This document shows, piece after piece, positions 43,046 to 51,717 of a DNA stretch of 64,000 nucleotides; positions within the stretch are counted from its first letter, which is position 1; each line of letters opens with the position of its first letter. The DNA comes from JAYYZW01 sp965217605 (GTDB lineage: Bacteria; Pseudomonadota; Gammaproteobacteria; Ga0077536). The translations under genes and the position numbers were made by a program. A model generated the notes under the pieces. That model did not search any database, was not told the DNA's origin, and saw nothing but the letters and a program-made list of their open reading frames with translations. The stretch is taken from positions 62,001 through 126,000 of the forward strand of contig CBDCJB010000017.1 in the NCBI GenBank assembly GCA_965217605.1, read 5' to 3'.

Positions 43046-44454
43046 TGGCTTATGACCTCCTGCATGGCGCTGGCCAGCCGTTCGATATCTCTTTGCGTGT
43101 GGATCTCGGTCACGCAATACAAAGCGCTTGCGCCCAATGCCGGAAACTCCCGGGAGATATCTTTACCGCCGAAGATTTGGCGGCCCTTGAGACCGCGATT
43201 GATGTCCTCGACGGTCTTGCCCGTTCCATCGAAGTTCACGACGAACTCCTTGAAACAGTTCTCGGAGAAGCGGACCTCAATGCCTTCAATTTCGGCGAGT
43301 AATTTAGCGGCGTAATGCGCTCGCTCTATGATGAGTTCGCCTACCTCTTTGAAGCCCTGAGGTCCAAGTAGAGACATGTACGTTGCATTCACGACGGTCC
43401 ATAGGTAAACCGAGCAACCCGTCCAATCCTTGCCTTTGTCGCGTAAGCCGTAAGACGTTTGGTGCTCGGAACTCAAACCGAAACCGTATTCCCCGGCTTT
43501 CAGCGTGCTGGTGATGCTGACCAGGAGCGTCGGGTACTCCCCGACGTATTTCACTTCATCGCGCGTGGCGATGAATCCGGTGCAACCGCCACCGCAATTC
43601 ATGTGCACACCGAGCGGTTGGGTCGTACCGACGACGATATCGGCGCCGTAGTCGGCCGGCGCCGCGAGCACCCCGAGTGAAATGGTATCGACGCCCACGA
43701 TGGTCTCCGCGCCATTCGCGCGCGCGATGTCCGCGATCGCCGTTCCCTGCGGTTCGATGAAGCCGAGGTAAGACGGGTTCTCGAAATAGACGGCCGCGGT
43801 CTTGGCCGATATTTTCCGCTTTAGATCATCGAGGTCGAGTAGTCCTGTCTGCGCGTCGTTGTCGATGAAGACCATATCGAGATGGTTCTCCATCTCGGGC
43901 GGCTCGCAGTAGTTCTCGATGACGGCACGCCGTTCAGGGCTCAAGGTTCCGACCAGCAGGACCTCGTTTCTGCCGGTGATGCGCGCCGCCATGCGCAGGG
44001 CGAAGCCTGCCGCGCAGCCCCAGCTGTAGCAGGGCAGTCCGACGACGTCCATGCTGACCAGCTCACCGAGCTGGCTGCAGAACTCGAACCAGGCCTGATT
44101 GCGGCCGTGATCCGACGACGGTGAACCGAACAGCGGCGTGAGGAACTCGCTGCGCCCGGCGATTTCGTCGCATACGGCCGGAACGTAATGCTGCCAACAG
44201 CCGCCGCCGAGGAAACTCAGGTTTTCTTCACACGACTCGTTCTTCGCAAGCAGGGTGGTGAGGTGCCGTTTCAACTCGCTCTCGGACAACATGCGGTCCG
44301 GCAAATCGAGCGGCCGTTTGATCCTGTGATCGTCGGGGATCTGCTCGTAGAGCTCTTCAATGTCTTTGATGCCGATCGCGGCCATCATCTCCTGTTTTGT
44401 TTCGGGCACGGAATTGGCCATATAAGGATGCGCACTGGGCTGTTTGTTATCCAT
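43042..44454 (-). CDS. gcvPA: Glycine dehydrogenase P-protein subunit 1-like (divergent)
   Basis: 470 residues. YMANSVPETKQEMMAAIGIKDIEELYEQIPD and FLGGGCWQHYVPAVCDEIAGRSEFLTPLF show the GcvPA fold. The normally invariant TPYQPEISQG segment is replaced by TPLFGSPSSDHGRNQ, and NASMYDGATA by GLPCYSWGCAAG, both in the region that lines the active site at the subunit interface. This argues for a changed substrate. It pairs with the next gene to form the alpha2beta2 PLP enzyme. Its start codon overlaps the stop of the MetE-like gene (44452-44456), so the three are translationally coupled. Confidence 0.82.
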   Translation of the reverse strand: MDNKQPSAHPYMANSVPETKQEMMAAIGIKDIEELYEQIPDDHRIKRPLDLPDRMLSESELKRHLTTLLAKNESCEENLSFLGGGCWQHYVPAVCDEIAGRSEFLTPLFGSPSSDHGRNQAWFEFCSQLGELVSMDVVGLPCYSWGCAAGFALRMAARITGRNEVLLVGTLSPERRAVIENYCEPPEMENHLDMVFIDNDAQTGLLDLDDLKRKISAKTAAVYFENPSYLGFIEPQGTAIADIARANGAETIVGVDTISLGVLAAPADYGADIVVGTTQPLGVHMNCGGGCTGFIATRDEVKYVGEYPTLLVSITSTLKAGEYGFGLSSEHQTSYGLRDKGKDWTGCSVYLWTVVNATYMSLLGPQGFKEVGELIIERAHYAAKLLAEIEGIEVRFSENCFKEFVVNFDGTGKTVEDINRGLKGRQIFGGKDISREFPALGASALYCVTEIHTQRDIERLASAMQEVISQ

Positions 44455-45488
44455 TAATTCACCTCCGCTCTGACGATCGCCGCACCATCGGCCATCGCCT
44501 TTAATTTACCTAACGCGACTTCACGAGAAATATATTTCATGCCGCAATCGGGTGCGACGATCACGCGCTCAGGGGGCAGGACGTCGAGCGCACGGCGAAT
44601 CCGATCGGCGACGGCCTGGGCGGTCTCGATGCCGGGATCACCGAGGCTGATCACGCCCAGCATGATGGACTTAGACGGCAGCTCATTGAGGATGGCAAGG
44701 TCGAGGTCCGGCTGTGCTGCCTCGATCGAGATCTGATCGACCGTCGCGGCCTCCAGCTCAGGTAGGAAGGAGTACCCCGTGCTGGGCCGGTCGTGCACGA
44801 TGTGCGCGTAACCGAAGCACAGGTGCACCGCGGTCGTGCCGTCGACGCCGTCGAGCGCTTGATTGATGGCCTTCACGGCGTACGCTTGCGCCTTCTCGGG
44901 CCGCGCCTGCATATACGGTTCGTCGAGCTGTACCACGTCGATACCGGCGGCGAACAAGGCTTTGATCTCGGCATTGACCGCTTCGGCATAATCCATGGCG
45001 GCGGCTTCGTCGGACGCATAGTGATCGTTCTGTGCCTGCTGGGTCATGGTGAAGGGGCCGGGGATCGTGATCTTGGTCATGCGGTCGGTATTGGCGACCA
45101 GGAACTCGACGTCGCGGAGCTCGACCGGACGTTCACGCCGGATCTTGTTCGCGATGCGCGGCACCGGGTTCGCATGTCCGGTGCGATCGATGGCGCTGCC
45201 GGGTTGGTCGATGTCGATGCCGCCGAGCGCGGTGGCAAACCGGTTCGAATAACTTTCCCGCCGGATCTCACCGTCGCTGATGATATCGATGCCGGCGTGC
45301 TCCATGTCGTGAATAGCGGCGAGCGTCGCCGTGTCCTGCGCTTCTTCGAGCGCGTCCTCGGGGATCTTCCACATCTCTCTGGCGCGAACTCGCGGCGGTA
45401 GCCGGCCCTTCAGGTTGTCTCGATCGATCAGCCAATCGGGTTGTACGTAACTGCCCACGACGGTGGTGGGTAGCAGGCTGTTTGCCAT
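44454..45488 (-). CDS. Cobalamin-independent methionine synthase (MetE C-terminal)-like methyltransferase
   Basis: 344 residues, only the catalytic barrel of MetE and not the full 750. LPTTVVGSYVQPDWL at the start, VQLDEPYMQARPEKA, and zinc ligands His222-x-Cys224 (AVHLCFGYAH) with a Cys in IVAPDCGMKYISRE match the MetE_C/core-MetE family. Such proteins move methyl groups from folate or other donors to a thiol. The ATG at 45488 has AAGGA upstream; the longer in-frame start overlaps the divergent hydrolase promoter. It is the first gene of the operon with GcvPA/PB-like, NAD-kinase-like and MDR genes. Confidence 0.87.
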   Translation of the reverse strand: MANSLLPTTVVGSYVQPDWLIDRDNLKGRLPPRVRAREMWKIPEDALEEAQDTATLAAIHDMEHAGIDIISDGEIRRESYSNRFATALGGIDIDQPGSAIDRTGHANPVPRIANKIRRERPVELRDVEFLVANTDRMTKITIPGPFTMTQQAQNDHYASDEAAAMDYAEAVNAEIKALFAAGIDVVQLDEPYMQARPEKAQAYAVKAINQALDGVDGTTAVHLCFGYAHIVHDRPSTGYSFLPELEAATVDQISIEAAQPDLDLAILNELPSKSIMLGVISLGDPGIETAQAVADRIRRALDVLPPERVIVAPDCGMKYISREVALGKLKAMADGAAIVRAEVN

Positions 45489-45586
45489 GGGTTGTTCCTT
45501 GGTATTTTCATCTCGACTATAAGCCGTTTTAGGGATACGGGGTAGCGGTGGTAACGTGCGCATATGGAGAACTGGACTCGTGGCGA

Positions 45587-46387
45587 ATGACGGTGGAAAG
45601 CGGGTTGGCGTACGAGGTCGTAGGCGCTGACGACGGTGATACGGTCGTCTTCATCCACGGGTGGCCGGACGATCAATCCTTATGGCAGCGACAGGTAGAG
45701 GCACTCAGAGATCGGTTTCGCTGCGTGCTGGTGACGCTACCCAATTTTGGCGCGACCGCCGACAAACGCGTGGGGTATAACTTCCCCGCTTTAGTTGAAT
45801 TGTTGCGGCAGACGATCGAGGTGGTGCGCCGTGCCGATGCGCCGGTCTCGCTCGTCACGCACGATTGGGGCGCCTATATCGGCTACATGTTCGAGAAAGC
45901 CTATCCCGAGTCGGTGCGTAAGATGGTGGCGCTGGACATCGGTGGCCACGTGAAGCCGACGACGCTCAAAGCGGCGTCTCTCATGATGGGCTACCAGTGG
46001 ACGCTGATCGCGTGTTGGCTCATTGGCGGTGTGATACCGCCGGCCGGCGACTGGTTGTCGCGCAGGTTTGCCAGGGTGATGGGCGTGCCGCGACCCCAAG
46101 CCGGGCGCGTTCGCTCACGCTTCAACTATCCTTATTTTTTTCTGTGGAGCGGCGTGCTCCTGCCGTGGGCGCGCGCGAACCTGTTGGGGTATTACAGACC
46201 GCAATGCCCGGTGTTATTCGTTTATGGGGGGAACAAGCCGTTGATGTTTCACTCCGAGCGTTGGCTGCGCACTCTGGATGAGACCGGGGGACGAACCGCA
46301 TGCATCGAGGATGGCGCCCATTGGTTCATGGAGACGCACCCGGAGCAGATCAATGACTTGATCGAGTCGTGGCTGACGGCCGCTTGA
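45587..46387 (+). CDS. Alpha/beta hydrolase (epoxide hydrolase / haloalkane dehalogenase type)
   Basis: 266 residues. FIHGWPDDQSLWQRQV is the oxyanion HG-x-P motif, and LVTHDWGAYIGYMF places Asp as the nucleophile, as in epoxide hydrolases and haloalkane dehalogenases and unlike the Ser of esterases. The terminal His is in CIEDGAHWFMETHPEQI. The substrate is unknown. The ATG at 45587 begins the part matching the family; a GTG at 45548 is in frame. It is divergent from the MetE-like gene and 19 bp upstream of a glutathione-transferase-like gene. Confidence 0.85.
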   Translation: MTVESGLAYEVVGADDGDTVVFIHGWPDDQSLWQRQVEALRDRFRCVLVTLPNFGATADKRVGYNFPALVELLRQTIEVVRRADAPVSLVTHDWGAYIGYMFEKAYPESVRKMVALDIGGHVKPTTLKAASLMMGYQWTLIACWLIGGVIPPAGDWLSRRFARVMGVPRPQAGRVRSRFNYPYFFLWSGVLLPWARANLLGYYRPQCPVLFVYGGNKPLMFHSERWLRTLDETGGRTACIEDGAHWFMETHPEQINDLIESWLTAA

Positions 46388-46406
46388 TCGGGATAGTGTG
46401 CCGTCC

Positions 46407-47141
46407 ATGACGACACCCATCCTCTACGAATTCCCGCATTCGCACTTTTGCGAGATTGCGCGGTGGTCCCTCGCGCACAAAGGGGTTTCGTATCGATCAG
46501 TACCTTTATTCCCCGGGTGGCATGTGGCAAAGATGAAACGCCTGGCGGGGGGATCGAGCTTACCGGTGTTGGTCGACGGAGAAAACGTCATCCAGGGCTC
46601 GGGCGCTATCGTCGATTACCTCGACCGCGCGCATCCTGAAAAGCGCTTGACCCCGGAAACCGACGCACACGAGATCGAAGCGCTCAAAGCAGAAATCGCC
46701 GCAACGATCGGCGTCCCGTTGCGGCGGCTGTGCTACTACCATTTGTTACCGAACGCGGATCTGATTCGACATTGCTTCATGCACCGATCGGGCGCTTTGG
46801 CCAACCTGGCGTTCAAGGTGATGTACAAGTTCTTGCGGCAGAGGATCATCGATGTTTACGACTGTACGGAGCGCGGCGCGGCATCGGCGAAGGTCGAACT
46901 CGAGCAGGCGATCGAGGCGTTCGACAAACGCTTCACCGGGGCGCGGTTCTTGCTCGGTGACACGTTTTCACGGGCGGATATCTGCTTTGCATCTTTACTG
47001 GCCTTCATGGTCATGCCGCCCCAATACCCGCTTACCTGGCCGGAAGACCTGGGTGGACATGAGCTGACTGCGTGGTTTCAGTCGTTTAAGGACGCCCGCA
47101 GTTATCAGCAGGTAGAATACCTTTACGCCAACTTTCGATAA
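46407..47141 (+). CDS. Glutathione S-transferase family protein
   Basis: About 244 residues. The N-terminal thioredoxin-like domain (TPILYEFPHSHFCEIARWSLAHKGVSY) and glutathione-site segments (GGSSLPVLVDGENVIQGSGAIVDYLDRAHP) precede a helical C-terminal domain with the capping motif RFLLGDTFSRADICFASLLA. HSHFCEI carries a Cys near the usual catalytic site, suggesting thiol-transferase or dehalogenase chemistry and not classic conjugation. It is co-oriented with the alpha/beta hydrolase upstream and the SnoaL-like gene downstream. Confidence 0.85.
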   Translation: MTTPILYEFPHSHFCEIARWSLAHKGVSYRSVPLFPGWHVAKMKRLAGGSSLPVLVDGENVIQGSGAIVDYLDRAHPEKRLTPETDAHEIEALKAEIAATIGVPLRRLCYYHLLPNADLIRHCFMHRSGALANLAFKVMYKFLRQRIIDVYDCTERGAASAKVELEQAIEAFDKRFTGARFLLGDTFSRADICFASLLAFMVMPPQYPLTWPEDLGGHELTAWFQSFKDARSYQQVEYLYANFR

Positions 47142-47162
47142 TCAACACAAGGGAGAAAAACG

Positions 47163-47642
47163 ATGATCAACAAATACGTGTTGCTGTGTTCATTGTTCAC
47201 GATTTGGAATGTCGCGGTTGCGGACCACCATTCAAGCACGGGTTTGCAAAAAGCGATGACGCCCAAGATGGCCCACGAGCTGTGGGTAACGGCGTTTAAC
47301 GACAAAAACGTGGATCTGCTGTGTTCGCTCTATGCCGAAAATGCCGTCGTGCACAATGGCGACGAAGCCCCGAGCGTCGGTCCAGCGGCGATCTGCGAAG
47401 GCCTGAAAGAGTTCCTGAAGGGGGCGGACAAGGTCGCGATCGAGACCGGCTATGAACTGCGATCCGAAGATCTCGCGCTGCTGCGCTCGGTCTGGCAGCT
47501 CGACGGCAAGGACGAGGAAGGCAAGCCGACCACGATGAATGGTAGCGGGATCGAAGTGGTGAAGCGTCAGGCGGACGGTTCCTGGCTTTATGTGCTGGAC
47601 CATCCAATGGGAGCCGCCCCGATCGCCGCCAAGGACGAATAG
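47163..47642 (+). CDS. Secreted SnoaL/NTF2-like protein, copy 1
   Basis: 159 residues. Signal peptide MINKYVLLCSLFTIWNVAVA, then an NTF2-like cone: MTPKMAHELWVTAFNDKNVDLLCSLYAENAVVHNGD and SGIEVVKRQADGSWLYVLDHP, as in SnoaL/DUF4440 proteins, where a pocket binds a small ligand or supports catalysis. A closely similar gene of equal length lies at 48660-49139, so the two are paralogues flanking a PhyH-type dioxygenase. The exported location means it probably acts in the periplasm. Confidence 0.85.
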   Translation: MINKYVLLCSLFTIWNVAVADHHSSTGLQKAMTPKMAHELWVTAFNDKNVDLLCSLYAENAVVHNGDEAPSVGPAAICEGLKEFLKGADKVAIETGYELRSEDLALLRSVWQLDGKDEEGKPTTMNGSGIEVVKRQADGSWLYVLDHPMGAAPIAAKDE

Positions 47643-47749
47643 ACCGAATGTCGCCATCGGCATAACGGATCGCATCCAACCGGCGAGGATTTTAAACAGC
47701 GACGTTTGCCTGACCCGCACGTTCGACACATCGACGACGGCGACCCGAT

Positions 47750-48604
47750 ATGGTGCTCGATTTCGATTTTGATCGCTTGCGAGCGCAATATTACGAAGAC
47801 GGCGCCGTCTTCATCCCTGACGCGTTGGACACACGTACGCTGGCGCTCGCCGAAGCCTGTTTTTACTGGACGCTCAATCACCCGGGCCCCGGCGCCGGCC
47901 CGGTGTTGGCGGGGACGCCGGGAACGTTCTACCAGGATCAGGCCAATCCCGATTCATTCCCCGCCTACCGCGAACTGCTCTGCGAGACCACCGTTGCGGA
48001 TATCGCGGCGGCGTTGTTCGGCTGCGAGAACGTATGGCTGATGTATGAGCAGATCTGGTTCAAGGACGGCGCCGATACCCGGCGCACGCCCTGGCATCAA
48101 GATCTCCCCTATCTGCCAGCGACCGGCGAGCACCTCGCCGTCATGTGGACTAATTTGGATCCGGTGGCAAAAGCGCACTCGTTGGAATTCGTGCGTGGTT
48201 CGCATCGCGGTCCGTTGTACAACCCCAGCGCGTTCAATCCCGATGATGTTTCGGCCAATCTCTTCGACCCCGGCGAATGGCCCCAGCTTCCGGATATCGA
48301 CGCGGCGCCCGATGACTTTCCGATCCTGTCCTGGGCGACACGGCCCGGCGATGTCGTCGTCTTCCATCCGGCCGTGCTCCACGGTGGCGCGCAAACGCTC
48401 GCAGGGATCCGCCGGCGCACGCTGTCGTTGCGCTTCTTTGGCGACGATGCTCGGTGTGCTGCCCGGCCGCACGATGGTATGGCCGATGTCGACGGCCTCA
48501 AACACGATGACGGTGGACGTCATCCGCTAAAAAAAATGGCGCTCGAACCGGACGGCGCACCTTTTCGGCATCCGGATTTTCCGCAGCTGCGTCCGTTGAT
48601 CTGA
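47750..48604 (+). CDS. Phytanoyl-CoA dioxygenase (PhyH) family protein
   Basis: 284 residues. The 2-His-1-carboxylate iron site is present: His116-x-Asp118 (TPWHQDLPYL) and His211 (VFHPAVLHGGAQT), with Arg for 2-oxoglutarate in IRRRTLSLRF. Such Fe(II)/2-oxoglutarate enzymes hydroxylate lipids, phosphonates or small amines; the substrate is not evident. It lies between two SnoaL-like paralogues, all in the same direction, so it may have been caught inside a tandem duplication. Confidence 0.88.
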   Translation: MVLDFDFDRLRAQYYEDGAVFIPDALDTRTLALAEACFYWTLNHPGPGAGPVLAGTPGTFYQDQANPDSFPAYRELLCETTVADIAAALFGCENVWLMYEQIWFKDGADTRRTPWHQDLPYLPATGEHLAVMWTNLDPVAKAHSLEFVRGSHRGPLYNPSAFNPDDVSANLFDPGEWPQLPDIDAAPDDFPILSWATRPGDVVVFHPAVLHGGAQTLAGIRRRTLSLRFFGDDARCAARPHDGMADVDGLKHDDGGRHPLKKMALEPDGAPFRHPDFPQLRPLI

Positions 48605-48659
48605 TAAAAAATAGGACAGGACACTAGATTCTGAGCAATGAACGGAGGGTTACGAGGCC

Positions 48660-49139
48660 GTGATTAAGCAATATGTATTGCCGTGCTTTATGTTTGCGAT
48701 TTGGAGCGCGGTGGGGGCGGACGAGCATACAAGCCTGACCGTGCAAAAAGCGATGACACCCAAGATGGCGCACGAACTCTTCGTAACGGCGTTCAACGCT
48801 ATGAACGTCGACCAGCTCTGCGCGCTTTATGCCGTTGCCGCCGTCGTACACAACGTCGATAAACCGCCTCATGTCGGTAGACAGGCGGTATGCGCGAGCC
48901 TGACGGAGTTCGTGACGATAGCGGACAAGATCAACATTGAAACCGCGTATGAGTTGCGATCGGACACGTATGCGCTGCTGCGCTCGGTCTATCAGATAGA
49001 CGGTAAGGATGAGGATGGCAGCCCGGTGACCATGAAAGGCAGCGGTATCGAAGTGGTGCAGCGCCAGGCCGATGGATCCTGGCTTTATATCCTGGATCAC
49101 CCGACGGGCGCCTCGGAAATTCCAGCTAAAAACGAATAA
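48660..49139 (+). CDS. Secreted SnoaL/NTF2-like protein, copy 2
   Basis: 159 residues, starting with GTG. Signal peptide MIKQYVLPCFMFAIWSAVGA, then the same fold as copy 1: VQKAMTPKMAHELFVTAFNAMNVDQLCALYAVAAVVHNVD and SGIEVVQRQADGSWLYILDHP. The two proteins agree over their whole length with substitutions, and the DNA is also visibly alike, so this is an old tandem duplication now separated by the PhyH-type gene. ACGGAGGG upstream can serve as ribosome-binding site. Confidence 0.85.
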   Translation: MIKQYVLPCFMFAIWSAVGADEHTSLTVQKAMTPKMAHELFVTAFNAMNVDQLCALYAVAAVVHNVDKPPHVGRQAVCASLTEFVTIADKINIETAYELRSDTYALLRSVYQIDGKDEDGSPVTMKGSGIEVVQRQADGSWLYILDHPTGASEIPAKNE

Positions 49140-49151
49140 AGCCGGCCTTCG

Positions 49152-49485
49152 TCAAGCCGTTTGGTACTGCTCCTTCACGACGGAGACGAAATATTTTGCG
49201 GCTTCACTGATGTATCGGTCTTTAGCCGTGGCCAAGACGACTTCCCGACTCGGCGTTTTACCTTTGAGCTTGATATAGCGAATGCTGGAGTCGACATCAT
49301 CGCTTATACAGATCGACGGTAGGATGGAGATGCCAAATTGCAGTTCAATGAGATGCACAACGGTCGCCAGTTGTGATGCCTGGAACAGTACTTTCGGCAT
49401 GAAACGCTCGTTAAAGCAATACTGCTCGATTTGCCGCGCGAGGCAATGTATGTCCTCCAATAAGATAAATGGCACATCATCCAAA
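49152..49485 (-). pseudogene. LysR-type regulator, C-terminal fragment
   Basis: PFILLEDIHCLARQIEQYC then LFQASQLATVVHLIELQFGISILPSIC and KGKTPSREVVLATAKDRYIS match the second half of the LysR substrate-binding domain, OxyR-like branch. The N-terminal DNA-binding domain is missing and upstream sequence (above 49485) has no similarity to it, so this is a 5'-truncated remnant. Confidence 0.7.
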
Positions 49486-49489
49486 ACGC

Positions 49490-49691
49490 ATTTGGTGCTC
49501 GACCTGGCCGCCGGCGCCGTGTTTATCGCCGCCCCGTTCGTGTTCGGTTGGACCGGGCTTGTCATGGGTCGAACCAGCGCAGCATCCGCCATTACTTCGA
49601 AATGGCGGCCGGGGTCACCGCGGTGGTCGCGCTAACCGGCTCCGAATCCACATCCGATGGTCATTCCGGCGTATCGGTTAGAGCGTAGACA
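49490..49691 (+). pseudogene. Decayed small membrane protein (SPW-repeat-like)
   Basis: HLVLDLAAGAVFIAAPFVFGW then, in a second frame, RHYFEMAAGVTAVVALTGSES resemble two halves of a small membrane protein of the SPW-repeat kind (HxxLDxxxGxxLxxAPxxFGF ... YxxxGxxxxxxAxxT). A frameshift near 49570-49587 separates them and no start codon with a ribosome-binding site is seen. Identification is tentative. Confidence 0.4.
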
Positions 49692-49716
49692 CCGGATGTA
49701 GTACGTGCGCTGCGCG

Positions 49717-50277
49717 TTATCCTCGCGTCGCCTCGTTATCCGGCGTTCTGACAGCGTGCAACGGTTTCATGGTTCGCACCTGCCAGCCCGGCTCCGCACC
49801 CGCTGGGACCGTTGGAGCAGTCGGTTCGCCGCCGCGATGCACGCGGACGCCGCGCTCAACGATACTGCGATCGAGCCCGATCGGACTCAAAATGATGTAC
49901 CCATCCGGTAGATTCATGCTCGTGGTGCTGATTCTGTCGATCACCGTGATCCATCCGTAGACCGGCACTGCGAGATCGCAGGCGGGCGCCGTAAAGAGAT
50001 CGCGGTTCCAGTTCCGGAACTTGGATCTGTAGGCATCCGGCACGGCAGCGGGGCCCGCTTTCGACGCATAAGCAGGGCCGGTCATGACCTCGCGGTTTTC
50101 GATTGCATAGATCGCGAGGAATGGCGCCGGCACGGTCGAGGTGGCTTCGAATCGCTGGGCCGATAGAAAACCGTCGATCGACAGCAACATCGTGATGCGA
50201 TCGTCATAGAACGCATCGAAGTTCGCACGCTCCTCGGGAAACGGAAAATCCATCTCCACCATATAGAAGGTGGTCAC
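49717..50277 (-). CDS. Hypothetical protein, probable dimeric alpha/beta-barrel
   Basis: 186 residues. The N-terminal half (TTFYMVEMDFPFPEERANFDAFYDDRITMLLSIDGFLSAQRFEA, then FLAIYAIEN) has the pattern of EthD/DUF4286-like ferredoxin-fold dimers, and the second half is an unassigned extension with ILSPIGLDRSIVERGVRVHRGG. Its start overlaps the stop of the amidase gene by 4 bp, so it is coupled to it and probably works on the same pathway. Confidence 0.65.
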   Translation of the reverse strand: MTTFYMVEMDFPFPEERANFDAFYDDRITMLLSIDGFLSAQRFEATSTVPAPFLAIYAIENREVMTGPAYASKAGPAAVPDAYRSKFRNWNRDLFTAPACDLAVPVYGWITVIDRISTTSMNLPDGYIILSPIGLDRSIVERGVRVHRGGEPTAPTVPAGAEPGWQVRTMKPLHAVRTPDNEATRG

Positions 50278-51671
50278 AGGTCGGGATCGACCGGGCTCGG
50301 CGGTACGCCGCCGCGCTCGATGGCCTCGCCCGCTTCTAACAGGACGTCTTCCCGGTACCGACCCGCGACGAGTTGTACGCCGACGGGCACGTCGCCGGCC
50401 ATGCCGGTGCTGACGATCAATCCCGGCAAGCCGATGAAGGGGATGCCGATCATCGGCAACTGCGCCTCGACGATGCGGCGAAACGTATCGCGCGATTCAA
50501 CATCGAGCAGATCGGGAAACGGCGTTTCGGCCGAGGCCGGACAGATCAGCACCGGATAATCGTTCAGAAAAAGCTGCCATTGGCGCGTCAATGTGGCGCG
50601 CGCCTGCAGGATATCCATGATTGCCTTCAGATCGGCTTCGCCGGCGAGCGCTTCGAGTTGCGCGAAGACGAAGTTCGCATCCGGGTCGTCTTCTTTTGCG
50701 ATCACGTCGGGTCCGGCGCAACGCATGTCGTTCATCCACAGCGTCAGGTTGTGTTGCGCGGCTGCGCGGAGCGGCGGGCATGCAACTTCCGTGATCGCCC
50801 ATCCGGCCTCTTCGAGGCGGCGCGCGGCATCGCGTAGCGCACGCTCGACCGGCTGGGCGACGGCGAGGCCTTCGGGCGCAACGGTCAGCGCTGCCCGCTT
50901 GGGTAACGCGTGTTGTTCCAGCGGCGCCGGAACCCACCACGGGTCACGCAGATCTTCCGCGCGCATGGCTTCGAGCCCGAGCCTGAGATCGGACACGGTA
51001 CGGGCGATGGGACCGGATACCGCCATCAATTGCGCGCCGATCATGCGATCCGGCGCGGTGAAATTCGCCGCCGGAACCCGGCCGAGCGTCGGCCGCAGGC
51101 CGTGAATCCCACAGGCATAAGCCGGATAGCGGATCGATCCCGCGATATCCGTGCCATGGCCGATGGCGCCGATACCGGCGGTCACTGCCGCCGCAGCGCC
51201 ACCCGAGGAGCCCCCGGGAGTCAACTCCGGGTTACGCGGATTGCGCGTATGGCCGTGCAGGCTGTTGCGCGTGAACCAGCGCAGCGAAAACGCGGGCGTA
51301 TTGGTCCGGCCGATGATGACGGCGCCGGCTCTACGCAGATTGGCGACGACTGGATTGTCCTCCGCCGCGATCAGATCGCGCTGACGTCTGCACCCGTTGG
51401 TCGTGGCGTGACCCTTTTGGTCGGTGTTGACCTTGACCGTAACCGGCACGCCGCCGAGCAGGCCCGGATCGTCACCGCGTGCAACGGTCTCGTCGATCGC
51501 GCGCGCGGCCGCGAGCGCCTCGTCCGGCATCTCTGCAACGACAGCATTGATCGCGGGATTGACGGCGCTCAGGCGCGCGAGCGCTGTTTCGGTAACCTCT
51601 ACCGCCGAGGCCTTGCGTTCGCGCACGAGACGGGCGACAGCCGTCGCAGATTCCTGCCAGAGTTCAGACAT
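50274..51671 (-). CDS. Amidase-signature family amidase
   Basis: 465 residues, family norm. The Ser-cis-Ser-Lys triad is present: Lys80 (GVPVTVKVNTD), Ser155 in TPGGSSGGAAAAV and nucleophile Ser179 in GTDIAGSIRYPA. It hydrolyses a carboxamide to acid and ammonia; relatives include indoleacetamide hydrolase and 6-aminohexanoate-cyclic-dimer hydrolase, and the substrate is not resolvable here. It is followed by a barrel-like protein with overlapping start. It is divergent from the selenoprotein peroxidase, 46 bp away. Confidence 0.92.
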   Translation of the reverse strand: MSELWQESATAVARLVRERKASAVEVTETALARLSAVNPAINAVVAEMPDEALAAARAIDETVARGDDPGLLGGVPVTVKVNTDQKGHATTNGCRRQRDLIAAEDNPVVANLRRAGAVIIGRTNTPAFSLRWFTRNSLHGHTRNPRNPELTPGGSSGGAAAAVTAGIGAIGHGTDIAGSIRYPAYACGIHGLRPTLGRVPAANFTAPDRMIGAQLMAVSGPIARTVSDLRLGLEAMRAEDLRDPWWVPAPLEQHALPKRAALTVAPEGLAVAQPVERALRDAARRLEEAGWAITEVACPPLRAAAQHNLTLWMNDMRCAGPDVIAKEDDPDANFVFAQLEALAGEADLKAIMDILQARATLTRQWQLFLNDYPVLICPASAETPFPDLLDVESRDTFRRIVEAQLPMIGIPFIGLPGLIVSTGMAGDVPVGVQLVAGRYREDVLLEAGEAIERGGVPPSPVDPDL

Positions 51672-51717
51672 AAGAGAGCACTTCGAGTTATCATCAATCC
51701 ACGTTGTGGAGCACTGT

